Part shown: piece after piece, positions 16,304 through 24,769 of the stretch | Layout of the letters: each line of letters opens with the position of its first letter | Position numbering within the stretch: position 1 is the stretch's first letter | Source of the DNA: a bacterium | GTDB taxonomy: Bacteria; Bdellovibrionota_C; UBA2361; RFPC01 | DNA: 33,475 bases | Direction: 5' to 3' | NCBI GenBank assembly: GCA_022763385.1 | Contig: JALEGQ010000224.1 | Location: 1-33,475 of the forward strand | Program-made: the position numbers and the translations under genes | The notes under the pieces: model-generated | Seen by the model: the letters and a program-made list of their open reading frames with translations, nothing else | What the model was told of the DNA's origin: nothing | The model's database searches: none

Positions 16304-17851
16304 ATGGAAGCAGAATCAATACTCAGCATTGACGCCACCCACCCCGTTCTCCAGGTAGTCCTCACCCAAGGAACAGGCACTGATATCGTTGTTCAAGAAG
16401 AGTTTGCGCTTGAGGCATCGACGTGGTGGCAGCGGTGGTTCGGTAGCGGAACGCTCCCTGACAATTCTCGAGAGAATCAAGAAGAAGCCCCACCGAGCGA
16501 GCAAGGTGGAGGAGGCGAAGTCCAGGAAGAAGATCGAGAAGGTGGACTCTTTCCAATTAAACAACTCCTCTTGCGACTTCCCGGGAAAGCGTGGGATGAG
16601 TCGCTGATTATTCTCCCCCCCCACCAGGCGATCAACCTCTCACTGAAGCTTCCCTTCTCTCACCGCTCGAGCCTCAATCGGATAGCTCCCCTCGAAGCGC
16701 AGGACAGACTCCCCTTTCCGGTGTCCCCGTTCCACTGTCACGCACGACCAGTGCGAAAGCTCTCTTCTGAACTCTTTGACGTTCAGATGGACCTGTATCC
16801 CGAGGAACTGATCAGTGAGCTCCTCCGAACCTGCAAGCAGTGGAAGTTTGAACCCTCGATTCTCACCATACCAGCCGCGTTGGCAGAAACGTGTCACGGA
16901 CTCTATCCGAAGTACGTCGCTCAGAGTGCCCTCTTTGTGTTTTCCGGCGAAACGCACTACTCCATCGCCGCGCTGGTTGAGGGCCAATCGGTTGCCTATT
17001 TTACCCTCCCGAAAACAGAACCATCCGCAGACTTTGTTGGCAAGAGTCTCCTCAATAGCTGGATCGCTTCCGTAGAAGAACGCCTCGAACACCCGCTGGA
17101 GCGGATCTATTTTATCGGAGAAGAGATGAACTTCCAGGAGTGGAACCGAGAACAGCTGATGCGGCCCTCGGAGGTGCTCTCCTATGAAGATATCCTCCCA
17201 ACAAGCTCCTTCCTCCACCTTGAAGACAATTTTCGCTCAGGCCTAGCAACGCTTGGAGCAACTGCTGTCACCAAAGAAGAAACCGCTACGTTGACGCCGA
17301 ACTACCGAACGGGGAGATACCTCTTTCGTCCGGAGTTGAGAAACCTCGCTGAAGGGATCGGACCTCTCATCAAACCCGCGATCCTCCTCATACTCGTTTT
17401 TGCTGCGCTTATCCCTCTCCAATACTTTGCTCGAGAACAACGAATTGCCTCGCTCCATGACGGACTCCGTGCTGCCGTGCGACAGGCCTTTCCCGATACG
17501 GTGATTCCGGAGGGGAGAGAGCTCTTCGCCGTTCGGCAGAAGCTCTCGCAATCGCAGGAAACCCTCCAACAGCTGGGGACCGGGGGAAAGATCTCTCCCG
17601 ACAAGGAGCTGGCGCTCCTTCTTGACCGACTGAAGAAATTTAAAAGCCTCAAACTCCGGCGGGTGAATATTTTGCGGGAGAAAACCGTACTCGAAGGGAC
17701 CACGGCCTCTTATACTGATGCGGAGCAGATCGAAGGCGCGATGAAGAAGGGAAGAGTCTATTGCGATGTCTCTCTTGATACTGGAGGGGGTGGTCGGATG
17801 GGGCAGCAGAACTTCGATCTTCTCCTGAAGAAGGAGTGTGGCCTCTCATGA
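16304..17851 (+). CDS. gspL: Type II secretion system protein GspL
   Basis: GspL links the ATPase GspE to the inner-membrane platform. The 515-residue product begins like the actin-like cytoplasmic domain of GspL/PilM (MEAESILSIDATHPVLQVVL). It then has an acidic Gly/Glu-rich insert (about 50-80) and the PilM-like pattern DESLIILPPHQAINLSLKLPF. A single membrane helix lies at about 355-373 (LIKPAILLILVFAALIPL), followed by a periplasmic ferredoxin-like domain (DKELALLLDRLKKF to the end). Overall identity to known GspL is low, so the call depends on architecture plus position between gspJ and gspM. No good ribosome site precedes the ATG. The last bases overlap gspM (ATGA). Confidence 0.8.
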   Translation: MEAESILSIDATHPVLQVVLTQGTGTDIVVQEEFALEASTWWQRWFGSGTLPDNSRENQEEAPPSEQGGGGEVQEEDREGGLFPIKQLLLRLPGKAWDESLIILPPHQAINLSLKLPFSHRSSLNRIAPLEAQDRLPFPVSPFHCHARPVRKLSSELFDVQMDLYPEELISELLRTCKQWKFEPSILTIPAALAETCHGLYPKYVAQSALFVFSGETHYSIAALVEGQSVAYFTLPKTEPSADFVGKSLLNSWIASVEERLEHPLERIYFIGEEMNFQEWNREQLMRPSEVLSYEDILPTSSFLHLEDNFRSGLATLGATAVTKEETATLTPNYRTGRYLFRPELRNLAEGIGPLIKPAILLILVFAALIPLQYFAREQRIASLHDGLRAAVRQAFPDTVIPEGRELFAVRQKLSQSQETLQQLGTGGKISPDKELALLLDRLKKFKSLKLRRVNILREKTVLEGTTASYTDAEQIEGAMKKGRVYCDVSLDTGGGGRMGQQNFDLLLKKECGLS

Positions 17852-18486
17852 GCTTCTCTCTTACCGACCTCAAAAAATTCGTCCCCGAGAAACTCTCGGC
17901 TCGAACAAACGGAGCGCCACGCCGGGCATCCCTCTCCCAGATAGCGTCTGGGATCACCTCTTGGTTTGCCGAACGTGAGAGCCGAGAGCAGTATCTCATG
18001 GGAGCCGCTCTTTTCGTCCTGCTTTTTATCATCGTTGACATGATCGCCACCTCCATCGGTGAAGTCTTCGAGGAGCAAGAGAGCAGACTCTCTGCCATTG
18101 AAAGCGACCTCCGAACCGCTTCTTCTCAGCTCGCCGAGTTCAATCAGCTCGAAGCAAAACGCCTCCTGGCACAACAACAGTTCGCCCAGGCCGGGGCACA
18201 ATCGGCGATGCTCGCCCACCTTGAAAGTGTCATCGAGAGAAAGGCAAAGATCGAATCACGGTTTGAGATTAATCGAGGCAGTGAGAACGCTATCGGAAAC
18301 CAATTTACGAGACTCTCCTTCACCGTGATCTTCCGTCAGATCACCCCGGAAGAGCTCTCCCAATTCCTGAAAGAGCTCTCTTCAGATGAGGAAAAGCCTG
18401 CCATTATCTCGAAAGTGAACCTCACCTCGCGAGGGAATAGTTTGCGAGCCGAAGTAAGCCTCGACCTCGTAGCTCGACGGAGTTAA
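17848..18486 (+). CDS. gspM: Type II secretion system protein GspM
   Basis: A 212-residue bitopic protein that fits GspM, partner of GspL. The ATG at 17848 overlaps the gspL stop, with AAGGAG 11 bases upstream; a GTG at 17836 is the alternative. A cytoplasmic N-terminus is followed by one membrane helix at about 50-70 (LMGAALFVLLFIIVDMIATSI), a coiled-coil segment at about 72-130 (EEQESRLSAIESDLRTASSQ, LEAKRLLAQQQ) and a C-terminal ferredoxin-like domain with LSFTVIFRQITPEELSQFL and LRAEVSLDLVAR. The assignment rests on this order and on the flanking gspL and gspN. Confidence 0.8.
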   Translation: MSFSLTDLKKFVPEKLSARTNGAPRRASLSQIASGITSWFAERESREQYLMGAALFVLLFIIVDMIATSIGEVFEEQESRLSAIESDLRTASSQLAEFNQLEAKRLLAQQQFAQAGAQSAMLAHLESVIERKAKIESRFEINRGSENAIGNQFTRLSFTVIFRQITPEELSQFLKELSSDEEKPAIISKVNLTSRGNSLRAEVSLDLVARRS

Positions 18487-18507
18487 AGAAGAGAGAATTC
18501 TGATTCC

Positions 18508-19449
18508 ATGAAAAGATTTTTTGCCAAAAAAATTCTCATCTTCTTTCTCATCGCTATCGTCCTCGGCTTCTCTCTCGTTCCGAGTAGCACCTATGCGAAC
18601 CTCATTACGAAAGCGCTGCTCCGTCAGATCGACACCACAACCGTCTTTGTCTCCGTACGCGATCCCGACCTCGCCTTTATCGGCCTCCGAACCCGAGAGC
18701 TCCTCGTCCGCCCAAAGAGCTCTCTCTTTGGGCTCTCTCTGAAGGAGGTACGGATCGTCCCCCTCTTCAGTGACCTGCTCCGTGGAAGAGTGACGCTCAA
18801 GGTAACCGGGCGATGGCTACAGGGAGACCTCTCCCTCTTATGGCAGCCCAACGAGGACACCATCTCACTCTCCCTCGTCGGCACGGAGCTTCACCGCTTT
18901 CCATTCTTTCAAGGGCTTGGCTTTCAGGGGGGCATCCTGAATACCGAGCTGACCGACCTCGCCTTCCGTCGAGATGGCTCACTCCGATCGGTAAAAAACC
19001 TCACCATCGCGCTCAGCGATATCTCGAAACCGCGGCCCTCCTCACTTCCACCGGCACTCCTCGGGCTCCCCCTCGAAGTGAGCATCCCGCGCCTCTCCGA
19101 GACCTCCCTCCAACTCTCACTTCGCACCGCCCCGCTCGCCAGAGGCGCCTCTGCCCCAGGAGAGCCCCCTCTCACTGCCGAAAACGATGAGCAACTCATC
19201 ATTGAAGAGGCAAAACTCCTCTCGAACCTCGGCGAACTCAGCGGCAGCGGAACCACCCTCCTCCGCTCCCCTCACCACCTCGACCTGAACTTCACCGGAA
19301 CCCTCAAGAAGCCCGGTTTCCGCCTCCTCGAAGACCCCATCAAACTCTTCAGCAGTGGAAAGATCACCGGCCCAGATCAGCCCTTCACCACCATCATCAC
19401 CGGCCCCCTCCGCCCAATCCCCCTCATCAAAATCACCCCGAAAACCTAA
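18508..19449 (+). CDS. gspN: Type II secretion system protein GspN
   Basis: A 313-residue protein with an N-terminal membrane anchor or signal (about 8-28, ILIFFLIAIVLGFSL) and a beta-rich periplasmic part. Features such as FIGLRTRELLVRPKSSLFGLSLKEVRIVPLFSDLLRGRVTLKV and LDLNFTGTLKKPGFRLL follow the GspN pattern of short strands resembling AsmA-like proteins. GspN is an accessory T2SS component of unclear function, present in only some systems. It lies 21 bases after gspM and ends the block. The last codons (PKT and the TAA) lie inside the left arm of a long inverted repeat, so the repeat has shaped or replaced the natural C-terminus. Confidence 0.78.
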   Translation: MKRFFAKKILIFFLIAIVLGFSLVPSSTYANLITKALLRQIDTTTVFVSVRDPDLAFIGLRTRELLVRPKSSLFGLSLKEVRIVPLFSDLLRGRVTLKVTGRWLQGDLSLLWQPNEDTISLSLVGTELHRFPFFQGLGFQGGILNTELTDLAFRRDGSLRSVKNLTIALSDISKPRPSSLPPALLGLPLEVSIPRLSETSLQLSLRTAPLARGASAPGEPPLTAENDEQLIIEEAKLLSNLGELSGSGTTLLRSPHHLDLNFTGTLKKPGFRLLEDPIKLFSSGKITGPDQPFTTIITGPLRPIPLIKITPKT

Positions 19450-19536
19450 AGGGTGTCTGACACCCGTACCTTTTGCTCCACCTGTTTTCAATAACTTAGG
19501 GGTGCGGGGTGTCCGACACCCTTTAGGTTTTCGGGG
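19436..19536. repeat. Long inverted repeat, REP/MITE-like
   Basis: The 30-base left arm (19436-19465) and right arm (19507-19536) are reverse complements with a single mismatch, around a 41-base loop. Each arm contains an internal 15-base near-palindrome, GGGTGTCTGACACCC on the left (19451-19465) and GGGTGTCCGACACCC on the right (19507-19521). Palindromes of the GGTGTCnGACACC type are common dispersed elements, often linked with REP-associated tyrosine transposases. No T-run follows either arm, so an ordinary intrinsic terminator is less likely. No transposase is in the window and no clear target duplication flanks the arms. The gspN stop codon lies in the left arm. Confidence 0.9.
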
Positions 19537-19595
19537 ATGGAGGGGGGTGGAGGAGTGTGCGATATTGCTCGGGTAGGGTGAGCGGAGGAACGCGG

Positions 19596-20258
19596 ATGTT
19601 GTTTGCGATTGTGTCAGTACTGGTGGCGGGTCTCTCGGCCGGGGCGGTGTATGGCACGTATCACGTGGTTTCTAATCGGGCAGCTTCGAGTATCGGGCAG
19701 GAGAGCGCTCGACTCTTGGAGGAGATTCAGGAGAAGGAATCTCGGGCTCAGGAGTTACTCCGATATAAGGATGGATACTGCTCTCAGGCGCAGTACGAGT
19801 CGATTCACGGACAGATTCCCCAACTTGAAGAGGATCTGGCGAAGGAGAAGGAATCCCTGGTCTCGCTGGAGGGGAACCTCGATTCCTCCCAACAACAGGT
19901 CGAGGAGAAAGAAGCCCACCAACAGGAGCTCAAGTCTTCCAAAGAAGAAGATGAGATTAAGCTTGAGGAGCTCCTGACGAGCTATCAGGACAACTCGAGC
20001 GAATCTATCGCTCTGGAGCAAAAACTTGCTCAATCGATGAAGAATCTCGAGTCGATCATGAGCGACCTCACCCTCACCGATGACCAGAGGAGCCAACTCG
20101 ATGCCCTTAATGAGGCACTCAGCGCTGCGGGTGAGAACTTAAGAACTCTCATTACCGAGTACGAGTCGGTCAACGAACGGTTAAAAATGCTCCGAGAACA
20201 ACACGACGACCTCGAAGAAGAATACACAAAACTGGTAGAACAGCAGCTCGGAGAGTAG
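19596..20258 (+). CDS. Unrecognised membrane-anchored coiled-coil protein
   Basis: I do not recognise this 220-residue protein. The ATG at 19596 has AGCGGAGGA six bases upstream, a good ribosome site. Residues 2-22 (LFAIVSVLVAGLSAGAVYGTY) form one membrane helix. From about residue 30 to the end the sequence is Glu/Gln/Lys-rich with a heptad-like pattern (SARLLEEIQEKESRAQELL, LEEDLAKEKESLVSLEG, QQQVEEKEAHQQELK, LREQHDDLEEEYTKLV), so a long coiled coil is likely, with a break near 155-165 (LTLTDDQRSQL). A single Cys lies in the DGYCSQ segment. It follows the inverted repeat and is probably a separate transcription unit. A structural or scaffold role at the inner membrane is possible. Confidence 0.75.
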   Translation: MLFAIVSVLVAGLSAGAVYGTYHVVSNRAASSIGQESARLLEEIQEKESRAQELLRYKDGYCSQAQYESIHGQIPQLEEDLAKEKESLVSLEGNLDSSQQQVEEKEAHQQELKSSKEEDEIKLEELLTSYQDNSSESIALEQKLAQSMKNLESIMSDLTLTDDQRSQLDALNEALSAAGENLRTLITEYESVNERLKMLREQHDDLEEEYTKLVEQQLGE

Positions 20259-20399
20259 CTTTCTCAGGACGAGAGGCTATTTGCTCGGCGATCCCACTCT
20301 TTTGCTTCCCAGGGGGCTATGTTAGCATGCCGGATGCGGTAGGATAGCCGGAGGGGCGCGTTTTTGGAGGACGGCGCCCGCTTGAGCAAGGAGAAGAGC

Positions 20400-20756
20400 A
20401 TGGCGGTCGGTATTGGTGGTACAGGTGATGAAAGTTCAGAGAAGGGAAAGACCCGTGCCCCGGTAAGGAAACTTACAGAGTCGCACATGAACCAGATCCT
20501 GGTTCTCCGTTCCATGGCTGCTGCGCAGACCAAGGATGGCGAGAGAACGACCCAGCTTCATCTCCAGATTGAAGAGATCATCGAAACCACGAAGCTCGAA
20601 GACGAGAAAGAGATCCAACGAATTCTCTTTATCCTCGAAGGTCAAAAGCTTGTTTCTCCGTATCCAGAAGGAGATTTCACTTCTCGGATCTGGAAGATCA
20701 CGACCGAAGGAAAGAAGGCGCTTCGAAGTATTGAGAAGGCCTTTACAGAAGCGTAA
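20400..20756 (+). CDS. Small probable winged-helix protein
   Basis: A 118-residue protein of unknown function. The ATG at 20400 has AAGGAG seven bases upstream; the frame is open to a TTG at 20364, which has no good ribosome site. After a Gly/Ser-rich, low-complexity start of about 28 residues, the pattern helix - helix - recognition helix - wing can be read: HMNQILVLRSMAAAQ, TTQLHLQIEEIIETTKLED, EKEIQRILFILEGQKLVSPYP, then the hairpin SRIWKITTEGKKALRSIEKA. The W-x-IT-x-x-GKKAL ending is typical of winged-helix regulators such as PadR or MarR-like proteins, but the family is not clear. It could regulate neighbours; it converges with fbp 57 bases away. Confidence 0.7.
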   Translation: MAVGIGGTGDESSEKGKTRAPVRKLTESHMNQILVLRSMAAAQTKDGERTTQLHLQIEEIIETTKLEDEKEIQRILFILEGQKLVSPYPEGDFTSRIWKITTEGKKALRSIEKAFTEA

Positions 20757-20813
20757 AGGATCGCTGCATAGGGTGGCATAAGCTGCTACCGGAACAGCGC
20801 TGTCGACACGGCG

Positions 20814-21824
20814 TTATCTACAGGGACAGTCAGAAAACTCTTCCCGGAACCACTGACTCTCCTCCTCTCCACCGACGATAAAGGGGCATCGCTCGTGTAT
20901 GTCGTTCGGAAGAATGTCGAGTATCTCCGTTGGTCCATCGGAAGCACATCCATCGGCTTGTTGCGCGATAAAAGCAAGGGGGATGCACTCATAGAGCAGG
21001 CGAAGTTTTCCTCCCGGACGCTCCACGTTTCCAGGGTGCAGAAAGATTCCTCCTTTGCGGAGAGTTCTGTCAAAGTCAGCAACGAGCGATCCGACGTATC
21101 TCCCAGTATAAGCGTACCCCATCCGGTTCGCCTGTGATCGGAGTGACGAGATGAAGGCCTGAAGCTTCTCACTCCACTTCTCCCAATACCCTTCGTTCAC
21201 GCTATATATACTACCCCGCTTCGGCATCTTCATACTTTCCTCGGTAAGGACAAATTCACCGATCGTTCGATCGAGGGTAAAACCGTGAACTCCATTTCCC
21301 GCTGAGTATACGAACGAAGTCTTTGCACCGTACACGGAATAACCAGCAGCGACGACTTCTCTTCCCTGCTGTAAAAAGTCCTCCTGTGTTGCACCCCGCT
21401 CGTCATCTCGCACCCGAAAGATCGTAAAGATCGTCCCCACCGGAATGTTTGAGCCAATATTGCTGGAACCATCAAGCGGATCAAAGGCGACCACATATTT
21501 TGCTCCGTTCCGTACCGCCTCTGTTTCAAGTACTCCATCGCGTTCTTCTGAGACGAGTGAGCCGAAATGCCCTGAGGAACCGAGGAGGTCAACCAAGATC
21601 TCGTCAGCATCTTCGTCAAGCTGATGGGTCTGCTCCCCCTGCACATTCTTCCTTCCGGTATAGCCGTGCACTCCAGAAAATCCGGCGCTCGCTACGAGAT
21701 GCCCGATCATCTTCACCCCGACGCCGATGCTCGTCAGCAGGTCACTGAGCTCTCCAGTTGCCTCTGGATGCTCAGCTTCGGAACGGAGGATAAATCGTGA
21801 AAGGGTCTCGGTGGGTATGCTCAT
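20814..21824 (-). CDS. fbp: Fructose-1,6-bisphosphatase, class I
   Basis: Fbp removes the 1-phosphate of fructose 1,6-bisphosphate in gluconeogenesis (and in carbon-fixing cycles where present). From the ATG at 21824 it is 336 residues, the usual size. Class I motifs are plain: GEQTHQLDEDADEIL, GSLVSEERDG, the metal-binding FDPLDGSSNIGSNIPVGTIF, and the substrate site RYVGSLVADFDRTLRKGGIF and GKLRLLYECIPLAF. An upstream in-frame ATG at 21839 would lie within the kinase gene. The chosen start overlaps the kinase stop by four bases (ATGA), so fbp is probably translated together with the sensor kinase, which is odd for a central-metabolism enzyme. It is the last gene of the minus-strand operon. 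Confidence 0.95.
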   Translation of the reverse strand: MSIPTETLSRFILRSEAEHPEATGELSDLLTSIGVGVKMIGHLVASAGFSGVHGYTGRKNVQGEQTHQLDEDADEILVDLLGSSGHFGSLVSEERDGVLETEAVRNGAKYVVAFDPLDGSSNIGSNIPVGTIFTIFRVRDDERGATQEDFLQQGREVVAAGYSVYGAKTSFVYSAGNGVHGFTLDRTIGEFVLTEESMKMPKRGSIYSVNEGYWEKWSEKLQAFISSLRSQANRMGYAYTGRYVGSLVADFDRTLRKGGIFLHPGNVERPGGKLRLLYECIPLAFIAQQADGCASDGPTEILDILPNDIHERCPFIVGGEEESQWFREEFSDCPCR

Positions 21825-24091
21825 CAGTCTTCTTTCCAAGAGAGTTCTAACTTTCGTTGGGTGCTCTCTCTCCCGAAGATCGGAAACGAGACGATAACCC
21901 GCGTTCCACGAGGGTTCAGATCGACCACTCGTATATCGCCGTGATGTTCGGCGACAATAGAAGAGACGATAGCAAGCCCGAGTCCGGTTCCTCCACTCCT
22001 TTTTGTAAAATACGGCTGAAATACCTGCATCTTCTCATGATCAGGGATACCAGGGCCGTTATCACGAACTTCAAGTAAGACCTCACCATCAGTTTTCTCG
22101 ACAGAAAGCCTTACAACGATCCGTGGGCTTTCGTTCTGCTGCTGCTCGACATCCTCCTCAAGTGCCTTCACCGCGTTCTCAATGAGATTCATCAAAAGAC
22201 GACGGATCTGCTCAGCATCAACCTCCAGCGGTGGAACATCGTCATCAATGATGCTCTGAAACGAGATGCGCGAGCCCTCTTCAATATAGGAGAGTACGGC
22301 CTCCTGTACGAGGGTCTTCATATCGGTCGTCTCGAGGTGCAACATCGGCATCCGAGCAAAACGAGAGAATTCATCGGTCAGCCGTTGAATGGAATCAACA
22401 TGCTCGATAATCGTGGTGGTCGCATCGTGCACTCCCCTTCCACCCTCCTCATCTACCGAAAACATCTTCTTGAGTCGCTGCGCGGCAAGCTTAATAGGAG
22501 TAAGAGGGTTCTTAATCTCATGGGCGATACGACGAGCAGCTTCACGCCACGCCGCGAGTCGTTGCGCTTCACTGAGGGCGGTCACATCATCGAGCAAGAG
22601 AACACTCCCGAGGAGGTTCTGGTCTCGGGTTCGGAGGATACCAGCGGTACAGAGCATCCGCTTTTCACGACCATCAAGAGAAAACACCACCTCTCGTTCT
22701 TGAAGCCGAGCACTCGTAGATCCTCTCTTGCGATCATCCCCAGACTCCTCGACATGGAGCAGCTCTTTCACCTCCCTCCAGATCTGAATCGGGAGAAAGG
22801 TCTCAACAAGCGCCCCTTCATAAGAGATGCTATCGCGTTGCTTACTGAGCATCCGCAATACCGCACTGTTTACCGCAGAGATACGGGCCATCGGATCGAT
22901 TACGATCACTCCTACGGCCAAGTTCTCCAGCACTGTCTCGAGGTATACCCGACGACTCTCTGCTTGCTCGGTCGACTCTCGCAATTGATTCGTCATCTGA
23001 TTAAAATTCCGGGTGAGGAAAGCGATCTCGTCATCACCGCGGTGATGAACCTGCATCCGAAAATTTCCTTTGGCTACCTCGCGCATCCCCTCAGAGAGGC
23101 GTTGAATGGGAACGGTTAGCTGTTTAGCGATCTGAATTCCAAGCCACATCGCTGCGAAGAGCACCAGACCCGCAATCATGTAGAGGGTCAGGATGTAGGT
23201 CGACCGCAACGGGTTCTTAAAATGGGTGAGCTGTCGATACTCTTGGTAGGACTGCCGAATCGACGAAAGCGCAAGGGTCATCTCGGAACGAACTCGGTGA
23301 GTCACGACGAGCACGACTTCTTCCTTCCCGAGAATAAGCGGTTGAAAAGCCCGGATAAACTGACTCGACGGGGTTTCCTGAACAACGACGTGCGCTTCTC
23401 CCGAAAATGCCCTTTCGAAGGACTCTTCACGGGGAGGCGGTGGAGAGAAAAAGGTGATCGATGCCGTCGCGTTCTCCACTTTTACCAGCGACACTTCCTT
23501 ATTCCGAAAAATTTCGATGGCATAGAGAGTTTCAGCAACTCGACGACTCTCGAGCAGGCCTTTCAAATCTTCCACCCGTGAGATCACCAACTGTTTTGAC
23601 TGCACCTCCTCACTGAGGGAACGAGCGATCTGAGCCGTTCGTTGCTCGAGTGATTGGAAATGAAAACGGGCGATATCTTTCGCTGCTTCAACCGAGGCTT
23701 CTGCCGGAGAGCTAAACCAGCCATCTATGGCTCGGTTCAACAGCCCGCTCGAAACCGCAATGAGGAGCACCGCGGGGATCGCCGTCAAACCGACAATGGC
23801 ACTGACGAGGCGAAAGCGCAGGTGTGAACCAAGAATCTTCCGCTTTCGGTCAAAGATAAGTTGGTAGAAGTTTCTTCCTACCAAAAATATAAGCACGAAA
23901 AGAATCGCAATATTCAGGTTCACTAAACTGAAAACGGCGATATTTGTGGGGAGATAGGTTCCCTCTCCATCAGGACGTTGCCAGTATACCAGGGCAAAAA
24001 GGAGTGCACTTACGGCAAAGAAGAGTGCAAGACGAATCGCGATCCCAGAACGAAACCACCATACGAGAAATTTTTTTCGTGATGAAACCAT
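21824..24091 (-). CDS. NtrY-like membrane sensor histidine kinase
   Basis: A 755-residue sensor kinase that autophosphorylates on His and passes the phosphate to a response regulator. N-terminal membrane helices are at about 18-37, 51-72 and 94-116; a periplasmic or extracytoplasmic sensor loop spans about 117-298; a fourth helix lies at 299-320. A HAMP domain follows (PIQRLSEGMREVAKGNF), then a PAS domain (about 382-505, VLENLAVGVIVIDP). The dimerisation region AAWREAARRIAHEIKNPLTPIKLAAQRL has the phospho-acceptor His524. The ATPase domain shows LLMNLIENAVKAL, DNGPGIP and GGTGLGLAI. This layout, especially AWREAARRIAHEIKNPLTPI, is the NtrY pattern. No NtrX-like regulator is in the window. 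It lies 48 bases after the DUF4390-like gene. Confidence 0.92.
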   Translation of the reverse strand: MVSSRKKFLVWWFRSGIAIRLALFFAVSALLFALVYWQRPDGEGTYLPTNIAVFSLVNLNIAILFVLIFLVGRNFYQLIFDRKRKILGSHLRFRLVSAIVGLTAIPAVLLIAVSSGLLNRAIDGWFSSPAEASVEAAKDIARFHFQSLEQRTAQIARSLSEEVQSKQLVISRVEDLKGLLESRRVAETLYAIEIFRNKEVSLVKVENATASITFFSPPPPREESFERAFSGEAHVVVQETPSSQFIRAFQPLILGKEEVVLVVTHRVRSEMTLALSSIRQSYQEYRQLTHFKNPLRSTYILTLYMIAGLVLFAAMWLGIQIAKQLTVPIQRLSEGMREVAKGNFRMQVHHRGDDEIAFLTRNFNQMTNQLRESTEQAESRRVYLETVLENLAVGVIVIDPMARISAVNSAVLRMLSKQRDSISYEGALVETFLPIQIWREVKELLHVEESGDDRKRGSTSARLQEREVVFSLDGREKRMLCTAGILRTRDQNLLGSVLLLDDVTALSEAQRLAAWREAARRIAHEIKNPLTPIKLAAQRLKKMFSVDEEGGRGVHDATTTIIEHVDSIQRLTDEFSRFARMPMLHLETTDMKTLVQEAVLSYIEEGSRISFQSIIDDDVPPLEVDAEQIRRLLMNLIENAVKALEEDVEQQQNESPRIVVRLSVEKTDGEVLLEVRDNGPGIPDHEKMQVFQPYFTKRSGGTGLGLAIVSSIVAEHHGDIRVVDLNPRGTRVIVSFPIFGRESTQRKLELSWKED

Positions 24092-24139
24092 CTCGCCCTT
24101 CAGCTCACACTATACTTCCGGGGAGTGCTCGTGCATCAT

Positions 24140-24769
24140 TCATTCCACCAGGCGAAAGTACTCACAGCCTGAGTCAGTCCCATAGATGTCGATGATTCCA
24201 AAGGAGACAAAATAAGAGAGGTCAGCGAGGAACTCCCGCATCTCGCCCTTACAGGTTGTTCTTACCCGCATTCCGATACTCCAATTTCCATTTCCAAGGA
24301 GCGGGGGATCGTCTTCTTGTGAGTCGAGAACATACCAAATCGGAAGCTCTCGGACGAGAGAAGCTTCGCCGAGCGAATCATCGAAGACTCGGTGCGATGA
24401 AAGGGTGGGATCCTCTTGATCATCGAGACGATCTTTCATAATGCGATACGCGTCCTGAATCGGATCATAAGAGAGGTTATGCACCACGCGCTTCGTCGTA
24501 CGACAGTCAGTCGTAAAACCGTTCACCTGACGACAGAGCCGAAAGAGGAACCGGTGCTCTAGCTCAAGGCCGGCATCAATACACTCCCGTGTTTCTCGCG
24601 TACTCAGCGGAAAAAGCACAGAAAACGAACGATCTCGAAAGAGCGAAAGCCCTGCTGGCCGAGGAGACCACTGGACAGTTATTCTCGCTTCTTCTTCTGC
24701 AGAGCTGAAGGCAGGATATACCAGGAGAAAAATGCCGAGAACAAGAACGAAGCTCTGTCGGAAAATCAT
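24140..24769 (-). CDS. DUF4390-like exported protein
   Basis: A 209-residue protein beginning at ATG 24769, which overlaps the ruvB stop (ATGA). A Sec signal peptide is clear: [24 protein letters not shown], with a likely cut before EEEARI. The mature part is beta-rich ([13 protein letters not shown], then [40 protein letters not shown]). This resembles the DUF4390 family, whose genes sit beside NtrY-like kinases in many proteobacteria; the function is unknown. Several Cys are present (CIDAG, LCRQV, DCRTT, TCKGE, GCEYF), which could form disulfides in the periplasm. Placement directly before the kinase suggests a partner that modulates sensing. The family name is a judgement from pattern and neighbours. 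Confidence 0.72.
   Translation of the reverse strand: MIFRQSFVLVLGIFLLVYPAFSSAEEEARITVQWSPRPAGLSLFRDRSFSVLFPLSTRETRECIDAGLELEHRFLFRLCRQVNGFTTDCRTTKRVVHNLSYDPIQDAYRIMKDRLDDQEDPTLSSHRVFDDSLGEASLVRELPIWYVLDSQEDDPPLLGNGNWSIGMRVRTTCKGEMREFLADLSYFVSFGIIDIYGTDSGCEYFRLVE

Noticed and set aside
19436-19536. Inverted repeat as a bidirectional intrinsic terminator
   Set aside because: The loop is 41 bases and no T-run follows either arm; a REP/MITE-like repeat fits better, though transcript ending there is not excluded.
20796-20812. TGTCGACA palindrome with flanking CG pairs between the winged-helix gene and fbp
   Set aside because: The stem is imperfect with no loop or T-run; it is likely chance.
22337-23119. 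260-residue plus-strand frame opposite the NtrY-like kinase
   Set aside because: The kinase frame shows all domains in order; this frame has no recognisable motif.
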